Below the pieces are notes generated by a model. That model had not been told where the DNA came from, did no database searches, and worked only from the letters and a program-made list of their open reading frames with translations. From Candidatus Ancaeobacter aquaticus (GTDB lineage Bacteria > Auribacterota > Ancaeobacteria > Ancaeobacterales > Ancaeobacteraceae): DNA of 64,000 bases. This document shows, one piece after another, positions 42,397 through 52,149 of the stretch (position 1 is the first letter of the stretch; each line of letters opens with the position of its first letter). The DNA lies in the NCBI GenBank assembly GCA_030765405.1, contig JAVCCP010000007.1:62001-126000 (forward strand). The letters run 5' to 3'. The position numbers and the translations under genes are program-made.

Positions 42397-42425
42397 TTGA
42401 CAATCCTAAGTTTATAAGTTATAAT
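42397..42425 (+). promoter_or_regulatory. Perfect sigma-70 consensus promoter of the giant gene
   Basis: TTGACA (42397-42402), 17 bp and TATAAT (42420-42425) match the full consensus. The start codon lies 45 bp beyond the -10 box. Confidence 0.9.
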
Positions 42426-42469
42426 ACTTTATGTAAACATGTTAAGTGTATTTGCGTGAGGTGATTTGT

Positions 42470-45400
42470 ATGTATAATACAAAAAGATATAATGTATATC
42501 TTAAATGTATCAATCTGTGTATAGCAGGTGTATTCCTTTATACATCAGTTTTTGTGGGAGTTCCTCGCCAATCTTTCGCAATAACTCCCAAGATACCTTT
42601 GACCGACATAGCAAGTTCAATTGATCTCAATAAAGTTGTAATTCCTGAAAATTTCGGATCAATTACCGAAAAGTACATTTCAAAAGATACATCCAATGCA
42701 CATAAAACAATAATCGTTTTACAGGATTCCCACGCAAATCTTGAAGCTCAGAAGAATATTTCCACAATATTATCATCATTTATTTCTCCCTTTAGTCCAC
42801 AAATGGTGTTTGTAGAGGGTGCAAAAGGGATTCTTGATGCCGGTTTCATTCGTTCAATATCTGATACAGTAAAAAGGACAATGATATCGGATTATCTTCT
42901 AAAAATAGGATATTTAACAGGAAGCGAGTATTACGCGTCTACAGCTCGAAAGCAGCCTGCGGCTCTCTATGGGGTAGAGAATCGGGAATTGTATTATCGG
43001 GATCTTAACGCTTTCCAAAATGCGACGGCTAAAAAACAGACAAATGAAGAGATACTCAATCCTATAAAGAATGCATTTTCAATAATAAGACAAAAGATCT
43101 GCAAGGGGTCTTTGAATGAGTTGTACAGAAAGGAAGAGGCATATATTAAAGGAGATATGAAATTTACAGAGTTCTGTAAATATATTTCTCAAAAAGCACT
43201 AGAAATGAATGTAAACATTGATTCATATGTAAATATTATGATTGTTTTGCAATCTATTGCATTGGAAGAGATGTTGTCTATAGAGAAAGTGGATGGTGAA
43301 CGTGAAGCGTTTATTAATGTTCTAAGTAAGCGCCTTGTCAAAGAAGAGCTGGCAGATATAGTTAAAAAAAGTTTGCTTTTTAGGACTGGAAGGATGCTTT
43401 CTTCTGATTACTATAACTATTTAATTCAGCTTGGAAAAGAAAATGCTCTTTTCCCCTCTGAAGAGTTAAAAGCAAAGAGTAAGTATCTTAATTTGCTTTT
43501 ATATGCCAGGGTAATTGAAATGCAATCCCATATAGATGCTCAGAAACTGTATGAAGAAGCCGAAAAATTCACTGAAGTCATTAAAGAAAATCTTATAAAA
43601 ACCCCGCAACAGGCTCAATTTGACCGCTTATGGAATAATGTTCTCCTCTCCGAGAAGCTAGTTACTCTCAAAATGACCAGATCAGAAGCTCAAAAAATAA
43701 TGAAGGATCCGGGCATCTGCGACCTTAAGAATGCTATAAGTTTTATTATGAATAACGGAAGAGGAATTGTATCTGAAAGTATGCTTGGAAACATCAGAGA
43801 AGATAGGGGACTTGATATTGCTTTTGCATTAGATTTTTACAGTATTGCAATTAAAAGAGATAGTGTGATCTTTGATAACATGATAAGAGAATTTAAAAGA
43901 AATGTTCTAAGAACAGCAGTGGTTGTTACCGGTGGTTTTCATAAAGACGGTATTATAGAAAAAATAAAAAACGCAGGGTATTCCTATCTGGTTGTTACTC
44001 CGCGTATGACAGAGAAATATGACGACTCACTGTATCAGAATATCATGAGCAGTAAGGAAACCGTACTGGATCGCTTTCTTGATAGAGTGGGCACTCGGCT
44101 AGCTCCAGAGCTCAGGATGAGCCCGCAAATGAATCACCAAAATTATCTGAAGTTAAAATCATATGTGTATTTTCTTAATTTTCTTCTCAAGACACTAGAT
44201 GAAGAGCGCGTTACTGTTGAAATAGATGGTTATACATGCACTCTAGTAAAGAAGAAAAATGAAATTGATAGTTTTGACGTAAGAGAAACAGAAGATTACG
44301 GTAACTCTGTAACAAGAATTTCAGGCCTCAAAGAACCTTTACAGACCGTATTGACTGAAGGGATACTGTTACGTATCAAAGAAGAAGATATTATCATACC
44401 GGATGAAAAGCAACCTCCTCTCACTGAGTCATGGGACTCATCGCTAGCTGACTTGGTAGGCTTCAGGATGTCTCCTATAGATATGGAAACAGCAAACAAA
44501 GAATGGGTATCAAAATATATAATGGCATTGCCGCCGTCTAATATTGATAAGGTGCCAGAGAATATCATTCCTATGACACCTCTACATCTGGATAAGTTTG
44601 ATGAGCAGTTTACCCGGGAATTGCTAGATACTTATTATAAATATTTGAGGCACTTAAATAGTGAGTTAGATGAAACATCCGAAAAGTTGTATAAAGATAT
44701 AGAAAAGACCGAACGCCACATATACCACATATACGCAGGGATGCTTTCTCAAGAGAAAATTGATCAAAAAGAAGCTGAAAAAGAAAAACTTGAGGTAGAG
44801 TGGTTTAAAATTGAAGAGGAAAGAAGCCGGATAAACGATGTCTTAAATGATAAAACAATAATATTAAAAATGATATATGGCGGTCATTTAGCCGATTTCC
44901 ATACTGATGACGAGCACGCAGTGATCTCAATCCATAAAAAGCTCTATGAATTGTATGGAAAAACCGACAGGAAAAATCTTGAGGGATTCAGGGAAATATT
45001 GTTCTTTACACTACGCCACGAATTTCATCATTATCTTAATCCTGAGGATTCAGAAATAGCAGTTGATATTGCAGACATTAATTATTTCTTAACACTTGAT
45101 AAACCGCGACAGAAAATGCTTACCGACTTTTTAAGTGGAAAGGATATAAAGGCAGAAGGTTTTGTTGCGATTCTAAAAAAGGCTCAAAAATCAGGGAAAG
45201 TTACGGATGCTATTTATAGTGATTTGAACGATTATATGCTTGAAACTATTGCGCAAAGGATCACTAGGAATCTGTCACCTGATTTAGACACGATAAACCC
45301 TCTCATAAAGAAATTGAAGGAACTTGACCTTAAGTCTGTACTAATACAGCTTGGGGGAGAGTTTGGAGTGGATCGTTTAATACAGCTTTTTGAGACAAAT

Positions 45401-48400
45401 CCGCAATATCTTTTTTCTCTACTTTATTTAAAGAGCTATCAAGAGCGTGGCCCGCCGGTTGTTGAGCAGAAAACTGCTGTGCCAGGGACTAAAGCCATTG
45501 ATGATCCCTATATTAATAGTTTTGTGACTGAGTGTTTTAGTGAAAACCTGATTCAAGATGAAAGAATTAAAGAGATACTATCTGCAGACAATTCTAAGGC
45601 AAAATGGGATCTTGATAGCGTAAAAAATCTTATTTTGATTGCAAATGATCCCTTTATTTCCATTCCTTCTGACATCATGGAATCACACGGTGTCGGCATG
45701 ATTCTTGATTTCTTTTTTGATTTTAAAGATATAGAAAATATTGGTCGTGTAGTACGCGAGATTCCCAACATTGATGAATATCACATTACCAATATACATA
45801 TAAAAGAGGTTATGAATCAAAAGGGCAAATGTAAAGGAGAATTGCAGGGGCTTGTAAATGAATTGTATCATGTGTATCATCTGAAAAGTGTGGGAGAGAC
45901 TATCGTTAAGGTCAGCACATCGCTGCCTATCCCGGGAGATGTTAAAGGGAGAGAGTATACTGAAATTGATGCCGTGACGGATGACACTCTTATTGAAGCA
46001 AAATCCAGGCGTGGAGTCATCACTCAGAAAGAAATAGAAAAAATTATAGTTGATAAGATTCTTAAAATGGCTAGAGCGGTAAGTCAGGGAAATTATTCTG
46101 AGTTGGCTAACAAGGCGCTTCTTTTTACATTTAATAAGGGCGCACTTAGAGGTGTTAATGTCGAAAAATTGAAAAATAATGTTTCTACAACACTGCAAAA
46201 AATACTAAAGATAGATGTTTTGGAAAAGAATGGATGGGAAATTGAGATAAAGGGTATTCCTCCTGGTTTGTTTATAACTGAACCTAGTGCGCACCGTATT
46301 GAGAACAATAGGCTTATTGCAAGGCGTATCGAGAATATTGCTCAAAAGGCGCAAACTGATTATCGAAATAAATTTGCTGCTATGATTTCAAAGTATTATG
46401 GCATTGACCCTGTAGTCGCAAAAGAAAAGGCCGAAGAGTATAAGTATGATTTTAATAAAATATCCATGTGGAATAACTCCCAAAGTCGTAATAAAAAACT
46501 CACTAAAGAAAAGTTCGCAAAACTACAGAAATCATATCCTTTGCACCTTGTGTGGGATGATGCTCCAAAACCTGATTTAAGAAAGAATCCAGAAAAGCGT
46601 TTCGCAGCTGATATTGCCGCTAGCGGTATGTCATTTACTGATATTACATCTCGGCTCACGTCTTTAAAGAAAATTATTAATGCTTTTCTGGAAAACTCTT
46701 CCGTTCCTGATATGAAGTGGGAGTTTATTTACGATAAGTATGTGGATAAGGATACCGACATAGTAGAACGTGCAGGTCAGAATATATTACAGATAAATTT
46801 GTATGAGTATTTAAACAAAATAGATGTTGTCAGAGGTGCGCATTTAGTTGATATGCCACTGGCGCAATCAATACTTCTCAATGAACTGACACTTGCCTTC
46901 CGCGATAAAGAATTGAAAGTGAATGATATGAAACCTGCGTATGAAATAATTAAGAAACATATGGTTGATAACGCTCAGGCATATCTATTTTTTCTTCCTC
47001 ATATCAGCGTTGAAGAAATATCATATATCACATTTCTCGCTAATCAACTCACGCTTGGAGATGTAAAAGAATTTATCTTGCTTAAAGAGAATATGAAAAG
47101 AATGGTGCAATCAAAAATAGAGCAGTTGGGGGATCGTTATAAGGTTTTGCAGGATGGACGATTTAAGGATTATAAAGAAGCTGTATGGAAAAGGATGAAT
47201 ACTTACAGAGAGAGCATTAAAAATGCTTCCGAAACAATGGGTGAGATTGCTGAGCGAATACCGTTTAAAAAATGGGATATTGATTATATTGAATTTCTTA
47301 AGATCGCAGGTATGTATGATGAAAGCACGTTGCCGCAAGAGAGTACGGCGCTTGATGAGATATCAAACAATCTTTATGTTGCACATCTCGATAGCGTGTT
47401 TATTAATGATCCGCGAATAAAGAAGCTCAAGCAACTTGAACAGGACATTATCTATACGCCCATAGACATTGTCGATACGCCGATAAAGGAAGCTGTTGCG
47501 GTTGCGGCTTTTCCTGCACGTCTTAATGAAAGCTTAGATAGAGAATATTCTTCAAACACCTATGTTGCGCGTGGAAAAGAATATACCTTAGAGACAATTA
47601 GCGGGTTGCGGGATATGATCAAAAGTGAAACGGCAGAACCAACCCCCATTCATTTTGAAGATGTGATATTTTCTCTCAATATTGATAAGCGTCTAAACGA
47701 AATCGTTCCTGAAGGAGTTGATATCTTGGGAATAATTACAGACGTTTTCGAAGACTATAAAAATTTGTACCCGGATTGGCGTGATCGTCTTAAAAATCTC
47801 AGCGGTAAAAATATATCGATCGCACTTCTTGATAAATCACCAAATGTGTTTGAGGACCATATAGGAGACGGTTTTATCGGTATTAATAAGGCCGTATTTG
47901 ATGTTTTTGGGAAAAAAGAGAATATTTTAAGAACTGTTCTTGGAGTAGGTATATTTCACGAACTACGCCACGAATCCGAGATGAAAGGACTCGAGATAGA
48001 GGAAGCGGTATCGGAAGAAAGCGTTCAGCTATCACTGCGTTTGCTTTCGAAAGAGAAGATAGATATTAAAGATTATCTTATCGATTTACAGGGTTTGTAT
48101 TCAGTTGAGTCTGTTTTTTTTGGTGCCTTTGTCGAGAAGACGAAAGTCTTTGATCTTTCCAAGAATATATTTATAGGAAATGAACGTTTGTATAACTTGT
48201 ATATTAAATATGCAGGACGAGATACCGTATTTATCAGTGATTGCCATCTTTATGATGACAGCGGCGAAAATAATAAGGCCATACTAAAAATATTTAACAA
48301 GTCTATCATTACCGCTGATCACCACTATGCTGACCCAGATTTACGGAGAGAAACAGCGACATCTCAGATGATTGAATTTTTAGAGAAGAATACTGATCCA

Positions 48401-50422
48401 TCGACAGGGAAAATACCTTTCGACGATTACAAATCATTGAGCTATATTACCAGCCACGTTGATCCAGACAGTATGCTTGCCTATTATGTGCTCAAAAACT
48501 GGAATGAGATAAAAAATAATGATGTTTTACTTACTCTGATTAATGAAACTGCTTACTACACTGATTTTGGTCTATTGGTGAAGGATGTCTTATCGGCTGA
48601 ATTTATAAATAAGATGAAGTTGTTTGCGAATATATTGTTTGGTATGCAAAAAGATATATATAAACAAGGGCCAGCAAAGGAAAATGCATTTGAAATATAT
48701 GCCGATAAGATACCTGACCTTCTCAAAAAGATCAGTGTGCAGGGCTTGAAGATAGATAATCCAAATGTATTGCCATTAGGTCTCAGTGATTATGAAGAAA
48801 TGAGCAAAAACAGATTTAAAGAGCTTGTGGATACCGCAGAAATGGTAGATAAAGCTATTAATGAAGGAAAGGTTATATATGATGAGAAAAGCGGTATCGT
48901 TACAGTAGAATTTCCTGATGAAGGGCCAATGATTTATAATCCAAATGTTATTGCATACTTAAAAGAAAGAAAATACTTTGTAAGTAAAAAAGAACCAATA
49001 GCTATTATCTCTGCCCGGGCCCCTCCGGCTGGCGCAAAAGGGACGAATAAGTATGTAATAAGTCTTTTTTACAAGGAAGACTACCGTGAAATGCCGTCAA
49101 TTATCAATGTGCCTCAAAAGTTAAATAGTATTGATACGATTAAGGGATGGGGTGGCCGTGATGATGGTGGTGGATCCGATCGCCGGCAGGGTAGTACCCT
49201 TTCAATCGATGTTGTAAAAAATACATTGGAATATTATCTCCAAAAAGATTATCTTGCGCCTGATAATTATCCGTCGATCGCTCGTATGCTATATGAACCA
49301 TTGATGTCTTATATTACAGAATTTGAAAGAGAAGAAGCATTAAAGAACATACCAAAAGAAGGCAATAAGCGCATGGTTTCAGAAGAGCTTGCACCGATAA
49401 TGCTAGACGGTTTGCTTGCTATGAATAATAAAATACTGGAAGAATTCATTTCAGAGGCACAGCCGAGAGAATATATCGCAAATGCACTAAGAAATAGGAA
49501 TAAATTTATCAGTGAATATAAGATGCAAAAAATGAGGAATCAATCTGTGAGTGTTGATGATATCTACGATGATTTTTTAACGGAAACATACGGCGGGAAA
49601 ATCTCTGATAAACATATCGATATTTACAGAAATGTGATTGAAAATAGGATCAATACAGTTGATATGGAAACGGCGGCTGTTTTAGTTCCTACTGTTAATG
49701 AAGCAACTTCTAATGCGGTTGCCTTGGGGTTGTATGGAAAAGATTTAAACAAGTTGACTGATGAACAAAGGGCAACAATAAGTTCCCCTGAGTTTCTAAG
49801 GTATTTTGTCTTACTTGGAGAGTCCGTGGAGAGGGGAAGTCTAGTAGGCTTTAGTAAGAGGAATTTCTATGAATTAAAGAACAACAATCTTATTGCCAAG
49901 CCTCCAGCTGTAATCGATGTTTACATTAGGATGCTTGATTTTTATGCGGGCAAAGGAGCTGGTGTTGTTGTTTATGATAGTTTTAAAGATAATATCCTTT
50001 TGCCGGCAATTCCTGAAATCGATAATGAATTAAATTCATTAATGATCAATAGGAAAAATAATGTTATTTCTGTTGTTAGAGAAAAGAAAGAGACAGACAT
50101 TGTTAAGTATATAGTTGAGTCATTTAACCAGAAATTAAAGAAGAGTATCACCCCTGATAATTTAAGTATGGTCGCACATACCTATGATTATAAATATTTC
50201 AGAAATTGGGTTGGGAAACTTCTGTCTTTGCTTGTCTTTCGTACGGATGGTACGATGATAGACCTGAGTAAAGATGAAATTGAACTTCTGGTAAATATTG
50301 ATCCCAGGATAAATGAATTGGTTAAAGACGGCAAATTAGAAATATTTCCGCCTGTTAATTATAACAGCGCTACATTCAGCCAAACAATGAAGGCCGCACA
50401 GGCACTCGATATAGCCGCATAA
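42470..50422 (+). CDS. Giant secreted multidomain protein
   Basis: This 2,650-residue protein starts with a signal peptide (about residues 12-37, I-N-L-C-I-A-G-V-F-L-Y-T-S-V-F to Q-S-F-A). ATG 42470 has GAGGTGAT just upstream; a GTG 24 bases earlier is less likely. Recognisable pieces in order are: a TIKI/ChaN/EreA-like segment (D86-S-H88-A-N, F-V-E-G, later G-G-F-H near 490); a zinc-protease-like H850-E-F-H-H; a PD-(D/E)XK-nuclease-like motif (D1167, E1176, K1178 in E-I-D-A-V...I-E-A-K); a second H1830-E-L-R-H; and a DHH-phosphoesterase-like stretch (D1950-H-H, S-H1996-V-D-P-D) with a later Gly-rich DHHA1-like G-G-R-D-D-G-G-G-S near 2227. All domain calls are by motif only. No close family is known to me. 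It lies between the rhamnose operon and the glycan locus and has its own strong promoter. Surface or secreted function in host or prey interaction is a guess. Confidence 0.75.
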   Translation: MYNTKRYNVYLKCINLCIAGVFLYTSVFVGVPRQSFAITPKIPLTDIASSIDLNKVVIPENFGSITEKYISKDTSNAHKTIIVLQDSHANLEAQKNISTILSSFISPFSPQMVFVEGAKGILDAGFIRSISDTVKRTMISDYLLKIGYLTGSEYYASTARKQPAALYGVENRELYYRDLNAFQNATAKKQTNEEILNPIKNAFSIIRQKICKGSLNELYRKEEAYIKGDMKFTEFCKYISQKALEMNVNIDSYVNIMIVLQSIALEEMLSIEKVDGEREAFINVLSKRLVKEELADIVKKSLLFRTGRMLSSDYYNYLIQLGKENALFPSEELKAKSKYLNLLLYARVIEMQSHIDAQKLYEEAEKFTEVIKENLIKTPQQAQFDRLWNNVLLSEKLVTLKMTRSEAQKIMKDPGICDLKNAISFIMNNGRGIVSESMLGNIREDRGLDIAFALDFYSIAIKRDSVIFDNMIREFKRNVLRTAVVVTGGFHKDGIIEKIKNAGYSYLVVTPRMTEKYDDSLYQNIMSSKETVLDRFLDRVGTRLAPELRMSPQMNHQNYLKLKSYVYFLNFLLKTLDEERVTVEIDGYTCTLVKKKNEIDSFDVRETEDYGNSVTRISGLKEPLQTVLTEGILLRIKEEDIIIPDEKQPPLTESWDSSLADLVGFRMSPIDMETANKEWVSKYIMALPPSNIDKVPENIIPMTPLHLDKFDEQFTRELLDTYYKYLRHLNSELDETSEKLYKDIEKTERHIYHIYAGMLSQEKIDQKEAEKEKLEVEWFKIEEERSRINDVLNDKTIILKMIYGGHLADFHTDDEHAVISIHKKLYELYGKTDRKNLEGFREILFFTLRHEFHHYLNPEDSEIAVDIADINYFLTLDKPRQKMLTDFLSGKDIKAEGFVAILKKAQKSGKVTDAIYSDLNDYMLETIAQRITRNLSPDLDTINPLIKKLKELDLKSVLIQLGGEFGVDRLIQLFETNPQYLFSLLYLKSYQERGPPVVEQKTAVPGTKAIDDPYINSFVTECFSENLIQDERIKEILSADNSKAKWDLDSVKNLILIANDPFISIPSDIMESHGVGMILDFFFDFKDIENIGRVVREIPNIDEYHITNIHIKEVMNQKGKCKGELQGLVNELYHVYHLKSVGETIVKVSTSLPIPGDVKGREYTEIDAVTDDTLIEAKSRRGVITQKEIEKIIVDKILKMARAVSQGNYSELANKALLFTFNKGALRGVNVEKLKNNVSTTLQKILKIDVLEKNGWEIEIKGIPPGLFITEPSAHRIENNRLIARRIENIAQKAQTDYRNKFAAMISKYYGIDPVVAKEKAEEYKYDFNKISMWNNSQSRNKKLTKEKFAKLQKSYPLHLVWDDAPKPDLRKNPEKRFAADIAASGMSFTDITSRLTSLKKIINAFLENSSVPDMKWEFIYDKYVDKDTDIVERAGQNILQINLYEYLNKIDVVRGAHLVDMPLAQSILLNELTLAFRDKELKVNDMKPAYEIIKKHMVDNAQAYLFFLPHISVEEISYITFLANQLTLGDVKEFILLKENMKRMVQSKIEQLGDRYKVLQDGRFKDYKEAVWKRMNTYRESIKNASETMGEIAERIPFKKWDIDYIEFLKIAGMYDESTLPQESTALDEISNNLYVAHLDSVFINDPRIKKLKQLEQDIIYTPIDIVDTPIKEAVAVAAFPARLNESLDREYSSNTYVARGKEYTLETISGLRDMIKSETAEPTPIHFEDVIFSLNIDKRLNEIVPEGVDILGIITDVFEDYKNLYPDWRDRLKNLSGKNISIALLDKSPNVFEDHIGDGFIGINKAVFDVFGKKENILRTVLGVGIFHELRHESEMKGLEIEEAVSEESVQLSLRLLSKEKIDIKDYLIDLQGLYSVESVFFGAFVEKTKVFDLSKNIFIGNERLYNLYIKYAGRDTVFISDCHLYDDSGENNKAILKIFNKSIITADHHYADPDLRRETATSQMIEFLEKNTDPSTGKIPFDDYKSLSYITSHVDPDSMLAYYVLKNWNEIKNNDVLLTLINETAYYTDFGLLVKDVLSAEFINKMKLFANILFGMQKDIYKQGPAKENAFEIYADKIPDLLKKISVQGLKIDNPNVLPLGLSDYEEMSKNRFKELVDTAEMVDKAINEGKVIYDEKSGIVTVEFPDEGPMIYNPNVIAYLKERKYFVSKKEPIAIISARAPPAGAKGTNKYVISLFYKEDYREMPSIINVPQKLNSIDTIKGWGGRDDGGGSDRRQGSTLSIDVVKNTLEYYLQKDYLAPDNYPSIARMLYEPLMSYITEFEREEALKNIPKEGNKRMVSEELAPIMLDGLLAMNNKILEEFISEAQPREYIANALRNRNKFISEYKMQKMRNQSVSVDDIYDDFLTETYGGKISDKHIDIYRNVIENRINTVDMETAAVLVPTVNEATSNAVALGLYGKDLNKLTDEQRATISSPEFLRYFVLLGESVERGSLVGFSKRNFYELKNNNLIAKPPAVIDVYIRMLDFYAGKGAGVVVYDSFKDNILLPAIPEIDNELNSLMINRKNNVISVVREKKETDIVKYIVESFNQKLKKSITPDNLSMVAHTYDYKYFRNWVGKLLSLLVFRTDGTMIDLSKDEIELLVNIDPRINELVKDGKLEIFPPVNYNSATFSQTMKAAQALDIAA

Positions 50423-50435
50423 TTTCTGCATTTGT

Positions 50436-50466
50436 GTTTCGTACTTAGTATCTCGCATCTCGAATT
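50436..50466 (+). repeat. Short word repeat after the giant gene
   Basis: TTTCGTACTTAGTATCTCGC and ATCTCGAATTG follow the stop of the giant gene closely. The TATCTCGCATCTCGA core resembles the words after the foldase gene at 16301-16335. Confidence 0.45.
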
Positions 50467-50547
50467 GAAACAAATTCTATTCTAGCCTTTTATATAGATT
50501 TTATACAGTATATTTGGTATATTGTCTGTAAATTATGGGGGGGTAAT

Positions 50548-50727
50548 ATGGTAGATAAAGAACTGTTAGATATTATGGCATGTCCTGAGTGTAAATCAGA
50601 TGTAAAGCTTGAAGGTGAGAAGATAGTCTGTACGAATCCCGATTGTGGACTGAAGTATCCTATACGCGACGGTATACCCATTATGCTTGTTGATGAGGCA
50701 GAGAAACCTGTTAAAAAAGAAGAGTGA
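50548..50727 (+). CDS. Trm112-like zinc protein (UPF0434 type)
   Basis: This 59-residue protein reads M-V-D-K-E-L-L-D-I-M-A-C-P-E-C-K-S, V-C-T-N-P-D-C-G-L-K-Y-P-I-R-D-G-I-P-I-M-L. This is the Trm112/YcaR pattern: two C-x-x-C-type pairs (C-P-E-C and C-x-x-x-x-C) and the Y-P-I-R-D-G-I-P-x-M-L core. Trm112-like proteins partner with SAM methyltransferases or sit in lipid A/glycan loci. A run of G's (GGGGGGG) is the ribosome site. It has a strong terminator 31 bp downstream. The target is unknown; methyltransferase genes further on are possible partners. Confidence 0.88.
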   Translation: MVDKELLDIMACPECKSDVKLEGEKIVCTNPDCGLKYPIRDGIPIMLVDEAEKPVKKEE

Positions 50728-50758
50728 GACATTGTTAAAACGTTGCGAAGTAATAATG

Positions 50759-50790
50759 AGGTGTCCCGATCAAAATCGGGACACCTTTTT
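50759..50790 (+). terminator. Intrinsic terminator
   Basis: AGGTGTCCCGAT (50759-50770) pairs perfectly with ATCGGGACACCT (50775-50786) around CAAA, followed by four T's. It closes the Trm112-like unit and separates it from the flippase gene. Confidence 0.93.
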
Positions 50791-50821
50791 GTTTTAACCT
50801 ATGTATGAGGAGTTATTGGTA

Positions 50822-52138
50822 GTGATAGAACGTTTATCAGAATTAATAAATCATAAAGGGCTGCAAAAAGTTTTTACTAACACTATGTGGCTGTCAGCGC
50901 AAAGAGTTATTCGTTCTATTGTAGGTCTTTTCGTCGGTGTATGGGTCGCGCGTTATTTGGGGCCTACGGAATACGGCATTTTAAATTATGCGCTTGCCTG
51001 TATAGTTATTTGCGGAGCGTTGACAACTCTTGGGCTTGACAGTATCGTGGTGAGAGAACTTGTAAAGAATAACTATAACCGCGAAGAAGTGTTGAGTACT
51101 GCTTTTCTGCTAAAGTTTATAGCGGGTATCTTGGTTTTTACCGCTACGGTTTATGCTATTACCGTTTTGTTGCCTCATACAGGAATTGTTAAACTCATTA
51201 TAATAATAATTGCAGCAGGCTTCATTTTTAAATCTTTTGAGGTTATAGATTTTTATTTTCAGTCTCAGGTACAGTCTAAATATACGGTGTATTGTATTAC
51301 AGGATCTTTCCTTGCGGTAAGCGCAGGAAAAATCATACTTATACTTCTCCATGCGTCACTTATTGTTTTTGCGTGGTTGTTTCTTGCAGAAACAGTCCTA
51401 TTTAGTGTTTTTCTTGTATGGGCATATAGAAAAGAGCAAAAGAAGAAAATTGATTGGAAGCCATCTCTGAATATTGCATACTCGCTTTTAAAAGACAGCT
51501 GGCCTCTTGTCTTTTCTGGATTGTTTGTCGTTATATACATGCGGATAGATCAAATTATGCTTGGACATATGATCGGCAATACCGCTGTTGGAAAATTTTC
51601 CGCTGCGGTTCGTATTTCGGAGGCATGTTATTTTATTCCGGTTGCTCTGACAAGTTCTGTTTATCCTTCCATAATTAAGTTGAAAAGCAGGGATAAAACG
51701 CTCTATATGAAAAGGGTTCAAAGAATATACGACATTTTAATGTGGGCGTCTATTTTGATCGCCGTCATTGTTAGCTTTTTTTCCTATGATATAATTCATG
51801 CTTTGTATGGTGCTAAATATTTTGGGGCGGGCCCAATACTCGCGGTTCATATATGGGCTGCTGTTTTTATATTCCTAGGAGTTGGTACGTATCATTATTT
51901 ACTTACTGAGAATATGACAAAAATTGTTTTCTATAGAACCGGATTAGGTGCAATAAGTAATGTGGCGCTAAATCTCATATTAATTCCCTTGTATGGCGGT
52001 ATCGGTGCGGCAGTAGCTACAGTTATATCATATGGGATAGCAGTATTATCCATAGGTTTATTTAAGCAATCAAGAAACAATGTACGATTAATTGTCAATA
52101 CGCTTAATATTGCAAGGTTAAGAAACATCTTTAAATAG
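50822..52138 (+). CDS. Wzx-type polysaccharide flippase (MOP superfamily)
   Basis: The 438-residue integral membrane protein has about 12 helices and the oligosaccharide-flippase N-terminus (N-T-M-W-L-S-A-Q-R-V-I-R-S-I-V-G-L-F-V-G-V-W-V-A-R-Y-L-G-P-T-E-Y-G). Such proteins flip undecaprenyl-linked sugar repeats across the inner membrane. The start is debatable: GTG 50822 has GAGGAG nine bases upstream, whereas ATG 50801, seven codons earlier, follows the terminator directly with no ribosome site. GTG was preferred. It begins the glycan locus, followed by glycosyltransferases. Confidence 0.9.
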   Translation: MIERLSELINHKGLQKVFTNTMWLSAQRVIRSIVGLFVGVWVARYLGPTEYGILNYALACIVICGALTTLGLDSIVVRELVKNNYNREEVLSTAFLLKFIAGILVFTATVYAITVLLPHTGIVKLIIIIIAAGFIFKSFEVIDFYFQSQVQSKYTVYCITGSFLAVSAGKIILILLHASLIVFAWLFLAETVLFSVFLVWAYRKEQKKKIDWKPSLNIAYSLLKDSWPLVFSGLFVVIYMRIDQIMLGHMIGNTAVGKFSAAVRISEACYFIPVALTSSVYPSIIKLKSRDKTLYMKRVQRIYDILMWASILIAVIVSFFSYDIIHALYGAKYFGAGPILAVHIWAAVFIFLGVGTYHYLLTENMTKIVFYRTGLGAISNVALNLILIPLYGGIGAAVATVISYGIAVLSIGLFKQSRNNVRLIVNTLNIARLRNIFK

Positions 52139-52149
52139 AAAATTTAAGT

